Notes under the pieces: model-generated
What the model was told of the DNA's origin: nothing
Databases searched by the model: none
What the model saw: only the letters and a program-made list of their open reading frames with translations
Source: Linum tenue
Taxonomy: Eukaryota > Streptophyta > Magnoliopsida > Malpighiales > Linaceae
Length of the DNA stretch: 64,000 bases
Direction: 5' to 3'
Assembly: GCA_946122785.1 (NCBI GenBank)
Contig: CAMGYJ010000006.1
Location: 71,053,676-71,117,675, forward strand
Part shown: positions 45,325-57,281 of the stretch, piece by piece
Position numbering within the stretch: position 1 is the stretch's first letter
How the letters are laid out: every line of letters starts with the position of its first letter
Made by a program: the position numbers and the translations under genes

Positions 45325-45614
45325 TCACCGCTCCAACGGCTGAGTAGACGATCTCCAATCGAGCTGGCTCTCATCCAGATCATCGTCTTTCCTGTGCACG
45401 TCCTTGGATGTGATGAAGCAGTCCAACGACAACTCGGCCACGTCAAACTCCACGTCGTCTATCGACCACTCCTCCTCCATCCTAGTCATCACGAGCACCC
45501 CTGCTTTGGACTTGAGCGGGCTGTCCCCAAACCTGGTGATCACGACGCTAGAGCGTCCGCCGTGAGCGATCATGATGCCGTCGGAGCCCTCGACGGGGCG
45601 GTAGTCGAGGATCC
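45325..45614 (-). pseudogene. Captured DUF620-type gene fragment
   Basis: The minus-strand frame reads ILDYRPVEGSDGIMIAHGGR, SSVVITRFGD, TRMEEEWSIDDVEFDVAELS and LDCF. This is the pattern of the conserved C-terminal part of plant DUF620 proteins, recognised from memory of the family. Only the last 90-100 codons are present. It is joined to an upstream fragment (45651-45971) by what would be a 41-bp intron, shorter than plant introns normally are. Function of DUF620 proteins is not established. Confidence 0.6.
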
Positions 45615-45650
45615 TGGTGGACAAACGAAGAGAATTTTGCCAGGTTTACT

Positions 45651-45971
45651 TCACCTTATAAGCGAGAGCGGGGTCAGATAGGAAGACAGAAGCAGATAGC
45701 TCCGCGAGAAAGCCTGTTTTAGCCAAGTCTCGTACACCTGATGGAACAAACAATTCGGAAAACAGGGGAAACCCCAATTGGAATTCGTATACCAAAAACA
45801 GAGGAAGCAGAGTTTTTCCGGAGGAAGTAGAAAGGAACAATCGAGACCTGGAATCGGGAGGGAGAGAGAGAGAGAAACTAACGCTTGAGGAAGTTTCGGG
45901 AGAAGGGTAAGCGCTGGTTTCTTTGGGGTTTTCGCCGCACAGAGGGAGTTGTTTAGGAGAAGAACACTCAT
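45651..45971 (-). pseudogene. Captured upstream exon fragments, unrecognised
   Basis: ATG 45971 opens MSVLLLNNSLCAAKTPKKPA and LTLLPKLPQA, ending at a GT donor near 45882. A second exon-like block after an AG acceptor reads GVRDLAKTGFLAELSASVFL and SDPALAYK, ending at GT near 45650. The first part looks like an organelle transit peptide (Ser/Ala/Lys rich, few acids). I do not recognise the parent gene. Confidence 0.4.
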
Positions 45972-46730
45972 TTTCTTCTTTGCTCGTTAAATTTCCTAAC
46001 CTCCGAAAGAGCTTGAGCAGACTGCAAAAGCAGAACAGAGAGTCTCTCCTCTTCTGTAGAAGAAATTAGGTTTTTTATTTATTTTAAATTAAAGTGATAA
46101 TAAAATGAAAATTTTCAAAAATTTAATTTTATTATTTTTAAATTGTCACGTCACACATTTAACGGTCAACTTTTAGAGTTGATCGCCACGTAAGCAAAAG
46201 TTTACAGAGTTGGACAGAGAGTGACCAAACGTGAACGTTTTCAATAAACTGAAGTATCACCAATGGATTTATATATTTTGAGTAACCAAACTTGAAATTT
46301 TTTGTAATCTCAGTGACCAACCATGCAATTAACCCTTTTGTATAACCTAAAAGTAGAAGTTCCGATTCGGAGCTTCTGCAAAAAGTTAACCAAAAGATAG
46401 CTTTCAGTTCAATTGTATTTATGTAATTGTGATACAGTTGAAATAGCGGGTTTATTCTTAATGATAACAATGTGTAATTGGGATTTTTGTTACTAAGAAA
46501 ACATTTTTTTCATTGTAATTCAATTTAATTTTTTCAATTAAATGTCTCATCCAAAATTTCATGGGGAATATGGGCCATGATCCATTTTGGCAGCCTATAT
46601 GTTTTTTCAACCAAATTTTATGGTTGTATAACAATTTCATAACTAAAATGTCTAATCCAAAACTTTATGGTCGACATATGTATTTTTGACGATCAATTTT
46701 TTAGGTTGTGTAAAACAATAGGTTGCCTAA

Positions 46731-47806
46731 ATGATTTAATTGGTCGCGGTATGTGGTTTCACGACCGAATTTTATAGTTGCGTTAAAATTTTATAACAAA
46801 AATAATTAGTTTTCGAAGATGATATAACTGGTTGGCATATGTATTATTAACAACCAAATTTCATGGTTGTGTTAATTTTTCAATAAATTTTATTTTGCAT
46901 CCAAAAAGTATTGGTTACTAAAAGTCACATGAATTGGTAGTCATTAGTATTTGTGGTGACCAATAGCCTAGAATTATCGACCAATTTTTTGAACAATCAC
47001 AACCAAATAAATATGGTCGCGAAAAATCAAGATTTTTATCATTTGTAAAATTGGTTGCTGTAACTCTTTTTTTTTTTCCCAATCAGTAGAGGTGACAATT
47101 CTCACTCCAATCCGCCAATCCATTAAAAATATTCACCTAATCCAATCCATTTAAATTCAATCCATTTTATCCAAATTCAATTGGATTTGTGGATTCATGG
47201 ATTGGTGAATGGATCCAAATGGCAAATTACGGTTTGGTACCTATACTTTTTATCTTTTACATTTCGGTACCTAAAATTTAATTTTTATACAAAAATATCA
47301 TTGGAAAATTACATTTTGGTATCTAAATTTTTTTCATTATGACATTTTAGTACCTAATTTTTTCACATTTTACATATTGGTCCTTGGTTGAGGATGTCAT
47401 TTGGATTCATGGATAATCCACCAATCCACTTGATTCAATCCATGAATCCACCAATCCATTCGATCCATGGATCCACCAATCCATTTGCCACCTCTACCAA
47501 TCAACATATTGGTTGAGTTAGGAATTAGTAACCGGCTATAGCGACCAATTTTGCTATCAAAATATTTTGGTCACCAGAATGTATTAGCAACCAATATTCC
47601 GCTTTTAAAGACCAACGTTTTTGGTAGCGAAAACCAATTTTTTAGTTATTTTGGGCATAATTAGGCACACACGAACCCACGCCCTTCAACAGCGATGGAA
47701 CCCAGCGAGAAGTCGAGAACAGGACTTCGGAAAGGATGCCAACCATGATATTATGGAAGCTAATTAACGACAGTACCAAACTACCAATTAATCTCAAGTA
47801 TCGATG
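46731..47806 (+). repeat. Tandem duplication, copy 1 (carries a MITE)
   Basis: The stretch runs from GATTTAATTGGTCGCGG to TCTCAAGTATCGATGATG and is repeated at 47807-48440. Shared landmarks are CCAATAGCCTAG, GGGCATAATTA and GATGGAACCCAGCGAGAA. Copy 1 is longer because of the 410-bp MITE. No intact gene is visible. Confidence 0.8.
47087..47496. mobile_element. hAT-type MITE
   Basis: The 410-bp element begins TAGAGGTGACAATTC and ends TTTGCCACCTCTA, with an 8-bp target duplication CCAATCAG/CCAATCAA (47079-47086 and 47497-47504). The interior has ATCCAATCCA-type repeats and GGTACC modules and no ORF. Confidence 0.8.
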
Positions 47807-48440
47807 ATGATTTAATTGGTCGCGGCATGTGGTTTTCACGATCAAATTTCATGGTTGTGTTAACATTTTATAACAAAAATAATTAGTTGTTGAAGATGAT
47901 ATAATTGGTTGGTGTATTATTCACAACCAAATTTGATGGTTGTGTTAAACTTTCAATAAATTTGATTTTGCATCCAATAAATTTTGGTTACTAAAAGTCA
48001 CATGAATTTGTTGTCATTATTATTTGTGGCGACCAATAGCCTAGCATTCTCGACCGATGCTTTGAACTATGACAACCAAATAAATAAGGTCACAAAAAGT
48101 CAAGATTTTTATCATTTACAAAATTGGTTGCGATACTTCTCTTTTTCGCCACCAATCTGCATTTTGGTTGCGCTAGGAATTAGTAATGCGGCTAGCGACC
48201 AATTCTACTACCAGAAAATTTTGGTCACCAATATTCTTCTTTTAAAGACCAACTTTTTAGGCGAAAGCAAGTTTTTGTTGCAGTGATTTTGGGCATAATT
48301 AACCACACCAGCACCCACGTCCTTCAACAACGATGGAACCCAGCGAGAACAGGACTTTGGAAAGGATGTCAGCCAAGATTATGGAAGCTAATTAACTACA
48401 GTACCAAACTACCAATTAATCTCAAGTGTCGATGATGATC
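47807..48440 (+). repeat. Tandem duplication, copy 2 (without the MITE)
   Basis: This is the partner of copy 1 and retains the uninterrupted MITE target site (CACCAATCTGCATTTTGG). It therefore shows the pre-insertion state. Confidence 0.8.
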
Positions 48441-50297
48441 TAATTAAGAGGTACGGGAAGCTGGGAAAGGGAAGTAAAAGAAGCAATTATCATAAGTTTT
48501 TATGGTTTCATCAGTCAAATTGTTATGAGAATTAAGTCAGTAATGAATCTTTATAGCACGATCAAAATGACAAGCGAGAAAAATGGTAGGAACTTATACC
48601 CGATACGACAGTACCCGGAAAAGGATAGTAATAACATAGCTATTAGTAGGAGACTATCTAGTTTGTACTACTAATATTACAGTTAGTGAAAAGGAAATAA
48701 GGAATACGTGTAATAATTAAGCACTAACCTCGCTGCTGGATTTTGGTCGTATGGTCTCTCTAAGCTGAATGTTGTTCGTAAGAATTTCTGCGGATTTTTC
48801 CCTCTCTCTAAAACTCTCGTGAAGTGCCTTGAAAACAGCAACGCCCTTTTATAGGAAAAAGCTGGCCCAGGAATTGACAAACAATGGCATCAGCCATGAC
48901 GTGGGCAGCTGACGACACTAACAATTAATCTCGTCGTCACCCAGCTAATTATTATAATTAATTGGATTATTAATCTTTACATATGCGTTAAATTATTTGC
49001 GATGCAATTGTCACACCAAGTGCTGCAACTTGATCTTCGCAATTTATATAATGCCTGCAGATAATTAATTAAGTCAATAATTAATCTTGTCTCTGCTTTG
49101 GTTGCCATTCATTTGTCACTAAGTGTTGTTCTCTTGTAATATGCTGTTAGCAGAGGAAGGGAATTACATTTATGTTTGTTTTCTCGCTCTTACGAGTAGT
49201 TGATTAGGTCTGTTTAATATTATTTTTTTATTACAGGTTTTTATTGGATAGTTTGGTTAGGTAGAGCTGTTACAGACGTCAGACAGTGTTGTTCATTCAT
49301 TATAGGCTAGTTTGATAGTGCTGTAGTTTTTGCACAAGTACCTAGCTTCTAGCTGAAGGTTTTAAAAAATTAATTGAAAAAAGCAATCGAGTATTTGGAT
49401 TTTTTTTATATTAAATAATATGATTTTATTATTATTATTTTATTTTTAAAATGAAATAAAATTATATTTTCTTAAATAAAATTTATATATGGTAAAGATA
49501 ATCTTGTATTTTCAATACAGGTTTCCCGCAAAATCTCCAAAAAGAAACTTATGCTTTTAAAAGTTGAGATTTTAGAAGTGTTTGGTCCTGATTCGATAAT
49601 TGAAGCTGGAAAAACACTTCCACAAACCGGACCATACATAGCCTATATTTAGTGATAAGGCTAGGGCATATTTTCACAGAATTGAAATAGAAGAACGAAA
49701 TCAAACCAAGAGACAAATACAGTAAGAAGAGCTAATTAATTTTAGTTTTATTTATTTTACACAAATCAATTTTAGGTTTATAATTGTATTTGATTGAATA
49801 ATAGAAAGAGTTAAATTCTTTTTTATCAATAATTTTGTTCATAGATAGGAGGTAATATGTTAAACAAAAAAAAGGCATATAATATAGTTTTTAGATTTTG
49901 TGAATTAGTAAATGAAATAATACAACTTAAATTGTTTCAAAAAAGAGTATTCAATCACATAGAAATTGAAACTACCTAGTGAAACTCTCATGAAAACATC
50001 GCACTTCTAAGCTTGAGAGTAAAAGAAGACTGATAGAAGACCAAAAATTATAGTATATAGACAAAATACGACTCATCGGTCTCATTATTATAGTTTTTTT
50101 TTTCCCAAAGTCAGAATATTAATCAACAGTCACAAATCGGAAGACAGAAAGGCGATGCATTTGTCACCAAGTGCTGCCGCTTGCAACTTGTTCTCTTTTG
50201 GGCCCTCTTAATTTTGTCAAGAGGTAAGGGCGGCTTCAACTATGTTAGTGGAGGGACGAAATTAATTTTATATTTTTTTGGGTTGGTTTAATATTCT
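48441..50297. other. Degenerate copies of the NBS-LRR upstream region
   Basis: No gene is recognised. Motifs from the NBS-LRR upstream flank recur: TGTCACCAAGTGCTGC and TTGTTCTCTTTTGGGCCCTC near 50159-50210, and similar phrases near 49013 and 49117. This suggests decayed duplicates of that flank. Confidence 0.5.
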
Positions 50298-50312
50298 TAT
50301 TGACAGGCTATT

Positions 50313-50593
50313 TTTTTTTTATTTGATAACCCAGGAACATCAGCAACCCACATGCCACATGAATGACAGCGGAGCCTACTAAACCTGGGGGTACCTGCAT
50401 ACTAACCATCAAGGACTTTGTCCCGACGCAGTGCCCGGCGTTGTGCTACCATTATCGGGGAGACTTCGTCTCCTGTACCAAGGGTGCCTCCGGGAATACC
50501 AAGAAGGTGGTACTGGGATTCGAACCTGGGACCTTGTCACATCCCAAACTCGAAACCCAGCCCTTTTATCAACTAGGCTGTCTTACCATCGGC
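50313..50593 (-). mobile_element. tRNA-derived SINE
   Basis: Read on the minus strand, a tRNA-like head carries an A-box-like TAGTTGATAAAAGG and a B box GGTTCGAATCC. The tail ends in an A-rich run. The element is flanked by a 15-bp duplication TATTGACAGGCTATT / TATTGACAGGTTATT (50298-50312 and 50594-50608). It has no ORF and would need a LINE for mobility. Confidence 0.85.
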
Positions 50594-50608
50594 TATTGAC
50601 AGGTTATT

Positions 50609-51189
50609 GATTGGGTTGGTTTCTAAAAAAAAAAATTTGATTGGGTGCCTCTCACAGTGTTGTTTACTTATATTATTTAGTGATTAACAGGGGGAAATAT
50701 TTGCTGCATAATTAATAAAGGATAACATAATTCAACCAAGATATAAATGATTCTCTTGTTTGTTAAAAATGATGAGACCGAAATTGTGTTTAGTTTCATC
50801 AACATTAATGTGATTAGTCCTATGCCGAAAAGGAGGAGAGATTATATTTTCAAGGACTTCCCTGATTAGTAGCAATGATTTGCTTCGATGTTTCAATTTC
50901 AACATGGTTAATTTCAAAATTTTCACATTTGTATGTTAAAAGTTATGGATATTGTTCATTCCGTATATATATCAAAGAGTTGTCCGTTGCATGGCGAAAA
51001 ATGTTCTCTTTTTGATAGTTCGGCTAATCGTCAATCGTCGTCCCTTTCTCTTATATGTATATTACTGTTATCTAAAAAGATTTTCAATTTGTATGTAACT
51101 ATTTCCTTAAAAGAATATCTTTGAAAAAATAACCAACAAATAAATAAAGGAAGAAGAGCTAGTTTGCTGTAAGAGTTGGACTTAATACG
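50609..51189. other. AT-rich intergenic stretch
   Basis: I see no gene or clear repeat here. The Athila-derived DNA begins after it. Confidence 0.45.
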
Positions 51190-51470
51190 GTGTGACATGC
51201 ACATCTGGCCGTGTGGAAAATGCCGAGAGCTCACACGGCCAAGGGGTCAAAACCACACGGCCAAGGGGTCAAAACCACACGGCCGTGTGAGCATCAGGGT
51301 TGCCCGTGTCGGCCACACGGCCTGGCCGAGGTAATCCACACGGCCGTGTGAATTGCACATTTTGCCGTGTGGATTATGCCGAGCCTTCACACGGCCAGGG
51401 GCTCAAAACCACACGGCCGTGTGAGTTTCAGGCATGGCCGTGTGAGCTGCTGGAGCCCCGAATTCAACCT
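51190..51470. repeat. CACACGGCCGTGTG palindrome cluster
   Basis: The 14-bp palindrome or its halves recur about ten times, including an exact tandem CACACGGCCAAGGGGTCAAA. The block lies 3' of integrase on the minus strand. Confidence 0.85.
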
Positions 51471-51627
51471 GTTTTCACTCAAAAACGACATTCGACTCTG
51501 GAACAACACCTCAAGACTCAAAAAACACAAAAATCAAAAGGAAAAAGTAAGAAAATGCAAACCTCGGTGGGGTTGCCTCCCCACAAGCGCTTCTTTACCG
51601 TCTTTTAGCTGGACGCCCGTAGAGGAA

Positions 51628-52878
51628 CTAAGGGTCCTCGAGCTTGATCAGCAGCTCTGCGCGCTCGACAGCACCTCCCAGATACAGCTTTAGGAGGTGG
51701 CCATTCACCTTGAATGGCTCGGTTTGAGCATTGCTGATCTCCACCGCACTGTGCGGGAAAACTTGGGTGACCGTGAAGGGTCCCGACCACCTCGAACGGA
51801 GCTTACCCGGGAAGAGTTTCAGGCGTGCATTGAAGAGCAGAACACGATCACCTACCTGAAACTCTTTCGGGCCCCTCAACCGAGCGTCGTGGAGACGCTT
51901 GGTGCGCTCCTTGTAGAGCAGGGTGTTCTCGTAGGCGTGGTAACGCCACTCCTCCAACTCCAGCAGCTGCAACTTACGTTCTGTACCTGCAACACTCAAA
52001 TCCAGGTTTAGCAGCTTAATGGCCCAGAAGGCCTTGTGCTCTAGCTCTACCGGCAAATGGCACGCCTTCCCATAGACAAGCCTATAGGGAGAAGTGCCAA
52101 TCGGATTTTTATAGGCAGTCCTATACGCCCAAAGAGCATCATCGAGCTTGGTGGACCAATCCTTGCCGGACTGATCCACCGTCTTTTCAATTATTCGTTT
52201 TAGCTCCCGGTTCGTCAGCTCGGCCTGCCCATTTGACTGGGGATGGTAGGCCACCGACACCTGATGCTTAACGCCATAGCGAGAGAGGAGTTTAGTGAAT
52301 TGCCCTTTAAAATGGGTTCCTCTATCACTAATAATGGCGCGAGGTGTCCCGAACCGGGAGAACAGCTGCTTCAGAATAGAGCAGACCCGTCTTGCATCAT
52401 TGGTGGGCATGGCTTGAGCTTCTGCCCATCTCGAGAAGTAGTCCACTGCAACCAATATGTACAGATTGCCAAAAGATGGAGGGAATGGGCCCATGAAATC
52501 GATACCCCAAACATCAAAAATTTCACAAATAACAGAGATATGTTGGGGCATCTCATCCCGGGAAGAAATGTTACCTGACCTTTGGCAGCGATCGCACTGT
52601 CGTGCGAAGGAGTCTGCATCCTTGAAGAGCGAGGGCCAATAGAAGCCCGACTGTAGCACCTTCCGCGCCATGCGGTTTCCTCCATGGTGACCTCCAGTAG
52701 GCCCCTCGTGGCATTGAGACAGGATGTCTCCCATCTCGTGCTCCATGACACAGCGCCGGATCACGTCGTCTGCTCCGATTCTGAAGAGGTAAGGATCCTC
52801 CCAGAAGTAGTGCTTCAGATCGGAGAAGAACTTGCGCTTTGCATGAGTAGTCATCCCCTTGGGTAACTGCTTGCCCAC
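51628..52878 (-). CDS. Athila integrase
   Basis: An open frame of 416 codons has the HHCC zinc finger ([16 protein letters not shown], then CDRCQRSG). The DDE catalytic core has acidic residues in [18 protein letters not shown] and [14 protein letters not shown]-terminal domain with [20 protein letters not shown] and SRWSGPFTV follows. It would insert element cDNA into chromosomes. The frame is intact, but upstream RNase H is separated from it by a frame change, so it is not part of a complete polyprotein. Confidence 0.85.
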   Translation of the reverse strand: MGKQLPKGMTTHAKRKFFSDLKHYFWEDPYLFRIGADDVIRRCVMEHEMGDILSQCHEGPTGGHHGGNRMARKVLQSGFYWPSLFKDADSFARQCDRCQRSGNISSRDEMPQHISVICEIFDVWGIDFMGPFPPSFGNLYILVAVDYFSRWAEAQAMPTNDARRVCSILKQLFSRFGTPRAIISDRGTHFKGQFTKLLSRYGVKHQVSVAYHPQSNGQAELTNRELKRIIEKTVDQSGKDWSTKLDDALWAYRTAYKNPIGTSPYRLVYGKACHLPVELEHKAFWAIKLLNLDLSVAGTERKLQLLELEEWRYHAYENTLLYKERTKRLHDARLRGPKEFQVGDRVLLFNARLKLFPGKLRSRWSGPFTVTQVFPHSAVEISNAQTEPFKVNGHLLKLYLGGAVERAELLIKLEDP

Positions 52879-53084
52879 CAGATAATTGGCAAAGTCAGAA
52901 TACCAAGGGCCACGCTGTCCACCAGTGTCATCGCCAGCAATCGCTCACCCGGGAAGGAGTCATCGATATCTTCCTCGAAGTTGTCCACCGAAGGGGCTTC
53001 CAACCGTGAAAGATGATCTGCAGCAACATTCTCGGCTCCCTTCTTGTCTCGGATTTCTATGTCGAATTCCTGCAGAAGCAGGAT

Positions 53085-54301
53085 CTAGCGGATGAGCCGA
53101 GGCTTTGCATCAGCCTTGCTCATCAAGTAGCGAATCGCCGAGTGATCTGTGTAGACCACCACATGGGAGAGCACCAGATATGGCCGGAACTTGTCAAATG
53201 CATACACCACATCGAGGAGCTCCTTCTCAGTGGTGGTGTAATTCTCCTGTGCATCGTTTAAGGTCTTCGACGCGTAGTAGATGGGCTGGAAGTGCTTCCC
53301 GCGTCTCTGATCCAGAACAACTCCGACTGCATAGTCACTCGCATCGCACATCAGCTCAAAGGGTTGAGACCAATCAGGAGTCACCATGATGGGAGCGTGG
53401 GTGAGCTTCTCCTTCAAAGTCTCGAATGCTGCTGTGCACTCAAGAGTGAACTGAAATGGTGCATCCTTCTCCAGCAGCTTGGTTAGAGGCAGGGCAATCT
53501 TCGAGAAATCTTTGATGAAGCACCGGTAGAAGCCTGCATGACCCAGAAAGCTGCGAATCTCCTTCACAGAAACAGGAGGAGGTAGCTGACTGATCGTCTC
53601 AATCTTCGCGCGATCCACCTCAATCCCCTGCTTGGAGATCTTGTGCCCATAAAATGGCACTTCTCCCAGCTGAGTGCCAGATTAGTCTCCTCGCACCTCT
53701 TCAGAATGAGTTCCAGGTTATGGAGACAGTGAGAGAAGGAGTCTCCATACATCGAGAAATCATCCATGAAGACTTCCATGATCTCTCCAACTAGTCGGTC
53801 GAAGATCGACAGCATGCATCTCTGGAAGGTCGCCGGTGCATTACACAGCCCAAATGGAATCCTCCGGTAAGCAAAGGTACCGAAGGGGCAAGTGAATGTG
53901 GTCTTCGCCTGATCCTCCGATGCAATAGGAATCTGGAAGTAACCAGACATGCCATCCAGGAAGCAATAAAACTCATGGCCAGCCAACCTCTCCAGCATCT
54001 GATCAATGAAAGATAGGAGAAAATGATCTTTCCTGGTGGCGTCGTTCAGGCGCCGGTAATCGATGCAGACTCTCCAGCTGGCCATGGTCCGCATCGGGAT
54101 CAACTCCTTCTTCTTATTCGGGACCACAGTCATCCCGCCTTTCTTCGGGACCACCTGAGTGGGACTGACCCACTTACTGTCAGATATAGCGAAGATGATC
54201 CCTGCATCCATGAGCTTCACAATCTCTGCCCGGACCACTGCCTCCAAGTTATGAGACAATCTCCGCGGTGGCTGCTTGACTGGCTTAACCTCATCCTCCA
54301 T
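53085..54301 (-). pseudogene. Athila reverse transcriptase and RNase H, frameshifted
   Basis: The first frame (53650-54301) contains WRVCIDYRRLNDATRKDHF, FGTFAYRRIPFGLCNAPATF and the catalytic VFMDDFSMYGDSF. After a frameshift near 53650 the RNase H part follows (SFLGHAGFYRCFIKDFSKIA, FELMCDASDYAVG, VVYTDHSAIRYLMSK). The stretch upstream (54302-54607) continues in frame with an isolated stop. Confidence 0.88.
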
Positions 54302-54607
54302 CAGAATTCTGTGGGAGCAGAAGGATGGGCTAATGCCTCTGATATCAGTGATCTTCTAAGCCATGGCCTGGGCATACTTCTGCAGCAGAGCCACCAGGCT
54401 GCTCTTCTGCTCGGGTGTCAGATCCGAGCTGATAATGACCGGGAGCTTATTCCCCTCCCGGAGAAAGGCATACTCCAGGTGAGATGGGAGGGGCTTAAGC
54501 TCCAACTCCGACGACTCCTCCAATGATGTAGCGATCCGGGGCGAGATAGAGATCGGCTTGAATGGTATCTCTCGCCCCTCGATCGCAGCCTCGTCCAGCT
54601 CCGCAAG

Positions 54608-55333
54608 CTACTCCTCCAGCTGCACATCCTGTGATGCCTGTTCCCATAGCAAAAGACAACGATCAAGGAAATCATCAGTACCCGCACTCGTGATGGCTAG
54701 TGCGGTTTCAAAATCAGCAGCAACGTCACAGTAATCTAAATCATCATGGAGCTGGGGGTGTTTCATATTATCAGAAACAGAAAAGGTGATTTGTTCACCC
54801 CCAGCTCGCAAAATCAGTTTTCCATCATTCACATCAATGAGCGCCTTGGCGGTGGCGAGAAAAGGTCTACCCAGTATCAATGGCACATCAACATCCTCAT
54901 TTATGTCCAAAATCACGAAATCAACAGGATATGAAAATGGCCCTACTGCGACTATCAAGTCCTCTGCTATACCCCTAGGATGCACAATGGATCTATCAGC
55001 AAGTTGAATGCTCATCCTAGTATCACCTAGGCCTAGCTTTTTAAACAGTTTATATGGCAGGACATTTATGCTAGCGCCTAAATCCGCCAAGGACTTCCCT
55101 ACATGCAAACTACCAATCATGCAAGGGATAGTGAAACTCCCTGGGTCTTTTCACTTTTCTGGTAGTTTGTTCTGCAGGATGGCAGAACACTCCTCGTTGA
55201 GCATCACCGTTGACAGCTCCCCAAGCTTCCTCTTGTTGGTGAGAAGATCCTTCATGAACTTGGCATACTTGGGCATCTTCGATAATGCCTCCACGAAGGG
55301 CATGCTTATGTTTACCTGCTTCAGTATTGCCAT
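54608..55333 (-). pseudogene. Athila aspartic protease
   Basis: The frame reads [20 protein letters not shown], and after one stop near 55150 [24 protein letters not shown] is the usual Athila form of the aspartic active site. A flap-like PLILGRPFLATAKALIDV follows. It would cleave the element polyprotein. A shortened copy lies at 58228-58675. Confidence 0.8.
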
Positions 55334-57136
55334 AATTTGGCAAACTCAGTCTCCAGTCGATCCTTGTGCAACCGAGTAGGAAAGGGAAGCTGTGGTACAT
55401 ACTCCTTCACCACTGGTTGCGGTTTAGGAGCAGGCACCTCAACCTCCTTCTCCATTTCTTCCTGATTAGCTGTAAGTGCCGAAGCAGGGGTCTCTCTCTC
55501 CTGTGCCCGCACGGGTGGATCTGCAGTCATCTTGCCACTCCTGGTAGTGATGGCCTTGTAGTGCTCATTTGGGTCCTGCGGATTAGGGATGGTCTGACCA
55601 GGTAGAGTACCAGGAGTCCTCTGACCTACAGCCTGGGCAACACTCCCAAGCTGAGTCTGTATATCCCGCAGCACAGCCTGTGTGTTTCTCTGACCAGCTT
55701 CTAGCTCCAAGAATTTACCTGAAGCTTTCTCCATGAACTGCTCGATGTTATTGAACTTGTTTGCACTGGAGGTGGCCAGAGAACCCACCAAATCTCTCAA
55801 TTCCGCCATCGGGTCACTCTGTACAGGGGCTGCAGGTGCTGCCCCTGTCTGATGAAATGGTCGCACATGTGACTAAGGTGGAACTGGCCCCTGTCTGGGC
55901 GGGTAGAGAGGCTGCTGCGGCTGCTGAAATTGCCCTTGTCTGGGCTGGTAAGGAGGCCTCTGGAAGCCAGGTGGTCCCTGGGGAGCTGGTGGTCTGGGAT
56001 TTTCCCCAGCCCAAGAAAAGTTAGGATGCTGGCGCCACCCCTCGTTGTAAGTGTTGTTGTAGGGGTCGAAGAGCCTGGCATTACTGATGAAGTTCACCTG
56101 CTCCTGGGGTGTAGTCGACTCCCTCATCGCCTGACAATCTTCCACAGTGTGATTGGTGCTCTCGCACCACTGGCAGTGCATCGCCTGCTGCTGTTCGGTC
56201 CTGGGAATCATCCCAGATCGATCTATGGCTGAAACCAGCTTGACACCACCTGCACTAAATCAGATGACTGGGTGGTCACAGCATGCACACCCCGCCCTGG
56301 TGCTCGTCTCGATCTCCTGGCCGTTCCCCAATCATACCCGTTCTCTGCCATCTCCTCAAAGAGTTGATTCAGCTGTGGCGGTGTTTTGGTCAGCATGTTC
56401 CCGCCACAAACCGAGTCAATCAGCTGTTTGTCTTCTGGGAAGAGGGCGTGATAGAAGGTGCCCACCTTGAAAGCATCATTGAAACCATGATTTGGACACC
56501 TCAGGAAGAGACTGTTGTATCTCTCCCATGCGTCCCGGATGGTCTCATCTTCATCTTGGGTAAAGTGGGTGATCTGCTTCTGCAAGTCCTCCGTTTTTGA
56601 CGGAGGATGATACCGGGTGAGGAACTTGTCCGCCAGGTTGGCGAACGTGGTGATGAGCCTGGAGGTCGAGTGTCTAGCCACTCCTTGGCCTGGCCCTCCA
56701 GAGTAAATGGGAAGTACCTCAGCTGGATGGCATCGGCTGGGACCCCATTTATCTTGATTCCATCGATCAGCTCATGGAATCGTCTCAGATGCGATCGGGG
56801 GCACTCCCCCTCCTTGCCACGGAACACCACTGAACCGCGCATCATCGTGATGACTGAGGTGCTCACCTCAAAGTTGTTCGCTGGCACATGAGGATGTTGA
56901 ATGGGTGACCTCATGTCTGCGGCTCTGGCGGTCCAGTAGGATCCCATGGTCTGCTCCTCTAGAATGACCACATCATGGTCCTGAGGGTCAGCCATCTCCT
57001 CTTCGTTAGTGATCTGTAGCTGTGCTAGCGCCTCCTCCGCAACCAGTCGCGCCTTTAGAGCCCGCTTGAAGTTCCTGCAGGTCCGTTCAAGCTCCTGGTC
57101 TAATGGTAGTAGTTCTCCTGACTGGCTACGGGTCAT
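55321..57136 (-). pseudogene. Athila gag, frameshifted
   Basis: From ATG 57136 the frame contains the retrotransposon gag pattern FEVSTSVITMMRG, then IKINGVPADAIQLRYFPFTL and EGQAKEWL. It shifts frame near 56670 and continues with TTFANLADKFLTRYHPPSKT, DAWERYNSLFLRCPNHG and FYHALFPEDKQLIDS. A zinc-knuckle remnant (CQWCESTNHTVEDC, near 56170) and a Pro/Gln-rich region follow. Several stops break it. Confidence 0.85.
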
Positions 57137-57281
57137 GCACTACCTGCACACAACCAGCAAAAGCAACCCGTGAAGGCACACAGGTGGAAGAGAAAACAAT
57201 GCAGTAAAGAAAAAGCTAGAGTAACAATTTTTCACGTTTCCCCAATAACCTAGAGGGTCCCCGGCAACGGCGCCAAAAACT

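Larger units (their letters stand above)
44578..46335. mobile_element. Pack-MULE with captured gene fragments
   Basis: The terminal inverted repeats are about 240 bp (44578-44815 and about 46085-46335), beginning GGGTTAATTGCATGGTTGGT. A perfect 10-bp target duplication TTTTGTATAA lies at 44568-44577 and 46336-46345. There is no transposase. The interior carries minus-strand gene fragments described separately. Confidence 0.9.
51628..57280 (-). mobile_element. Athila (Ty3-gypsy) internal region, gag to integrase
   Basis: On the minus strand a primer-binding site GGCGCCGTTGCCGGGGACC (complement of 57255-57273) follows the LTR at 57282. Gag, protease, reverse transcriptase, RNase H and integrase then appear in gypsy order. 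Frameshifts and stops separate the parts. The env-region ORF and 3' LTR are absent at its left end. Confidence 0.9.
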
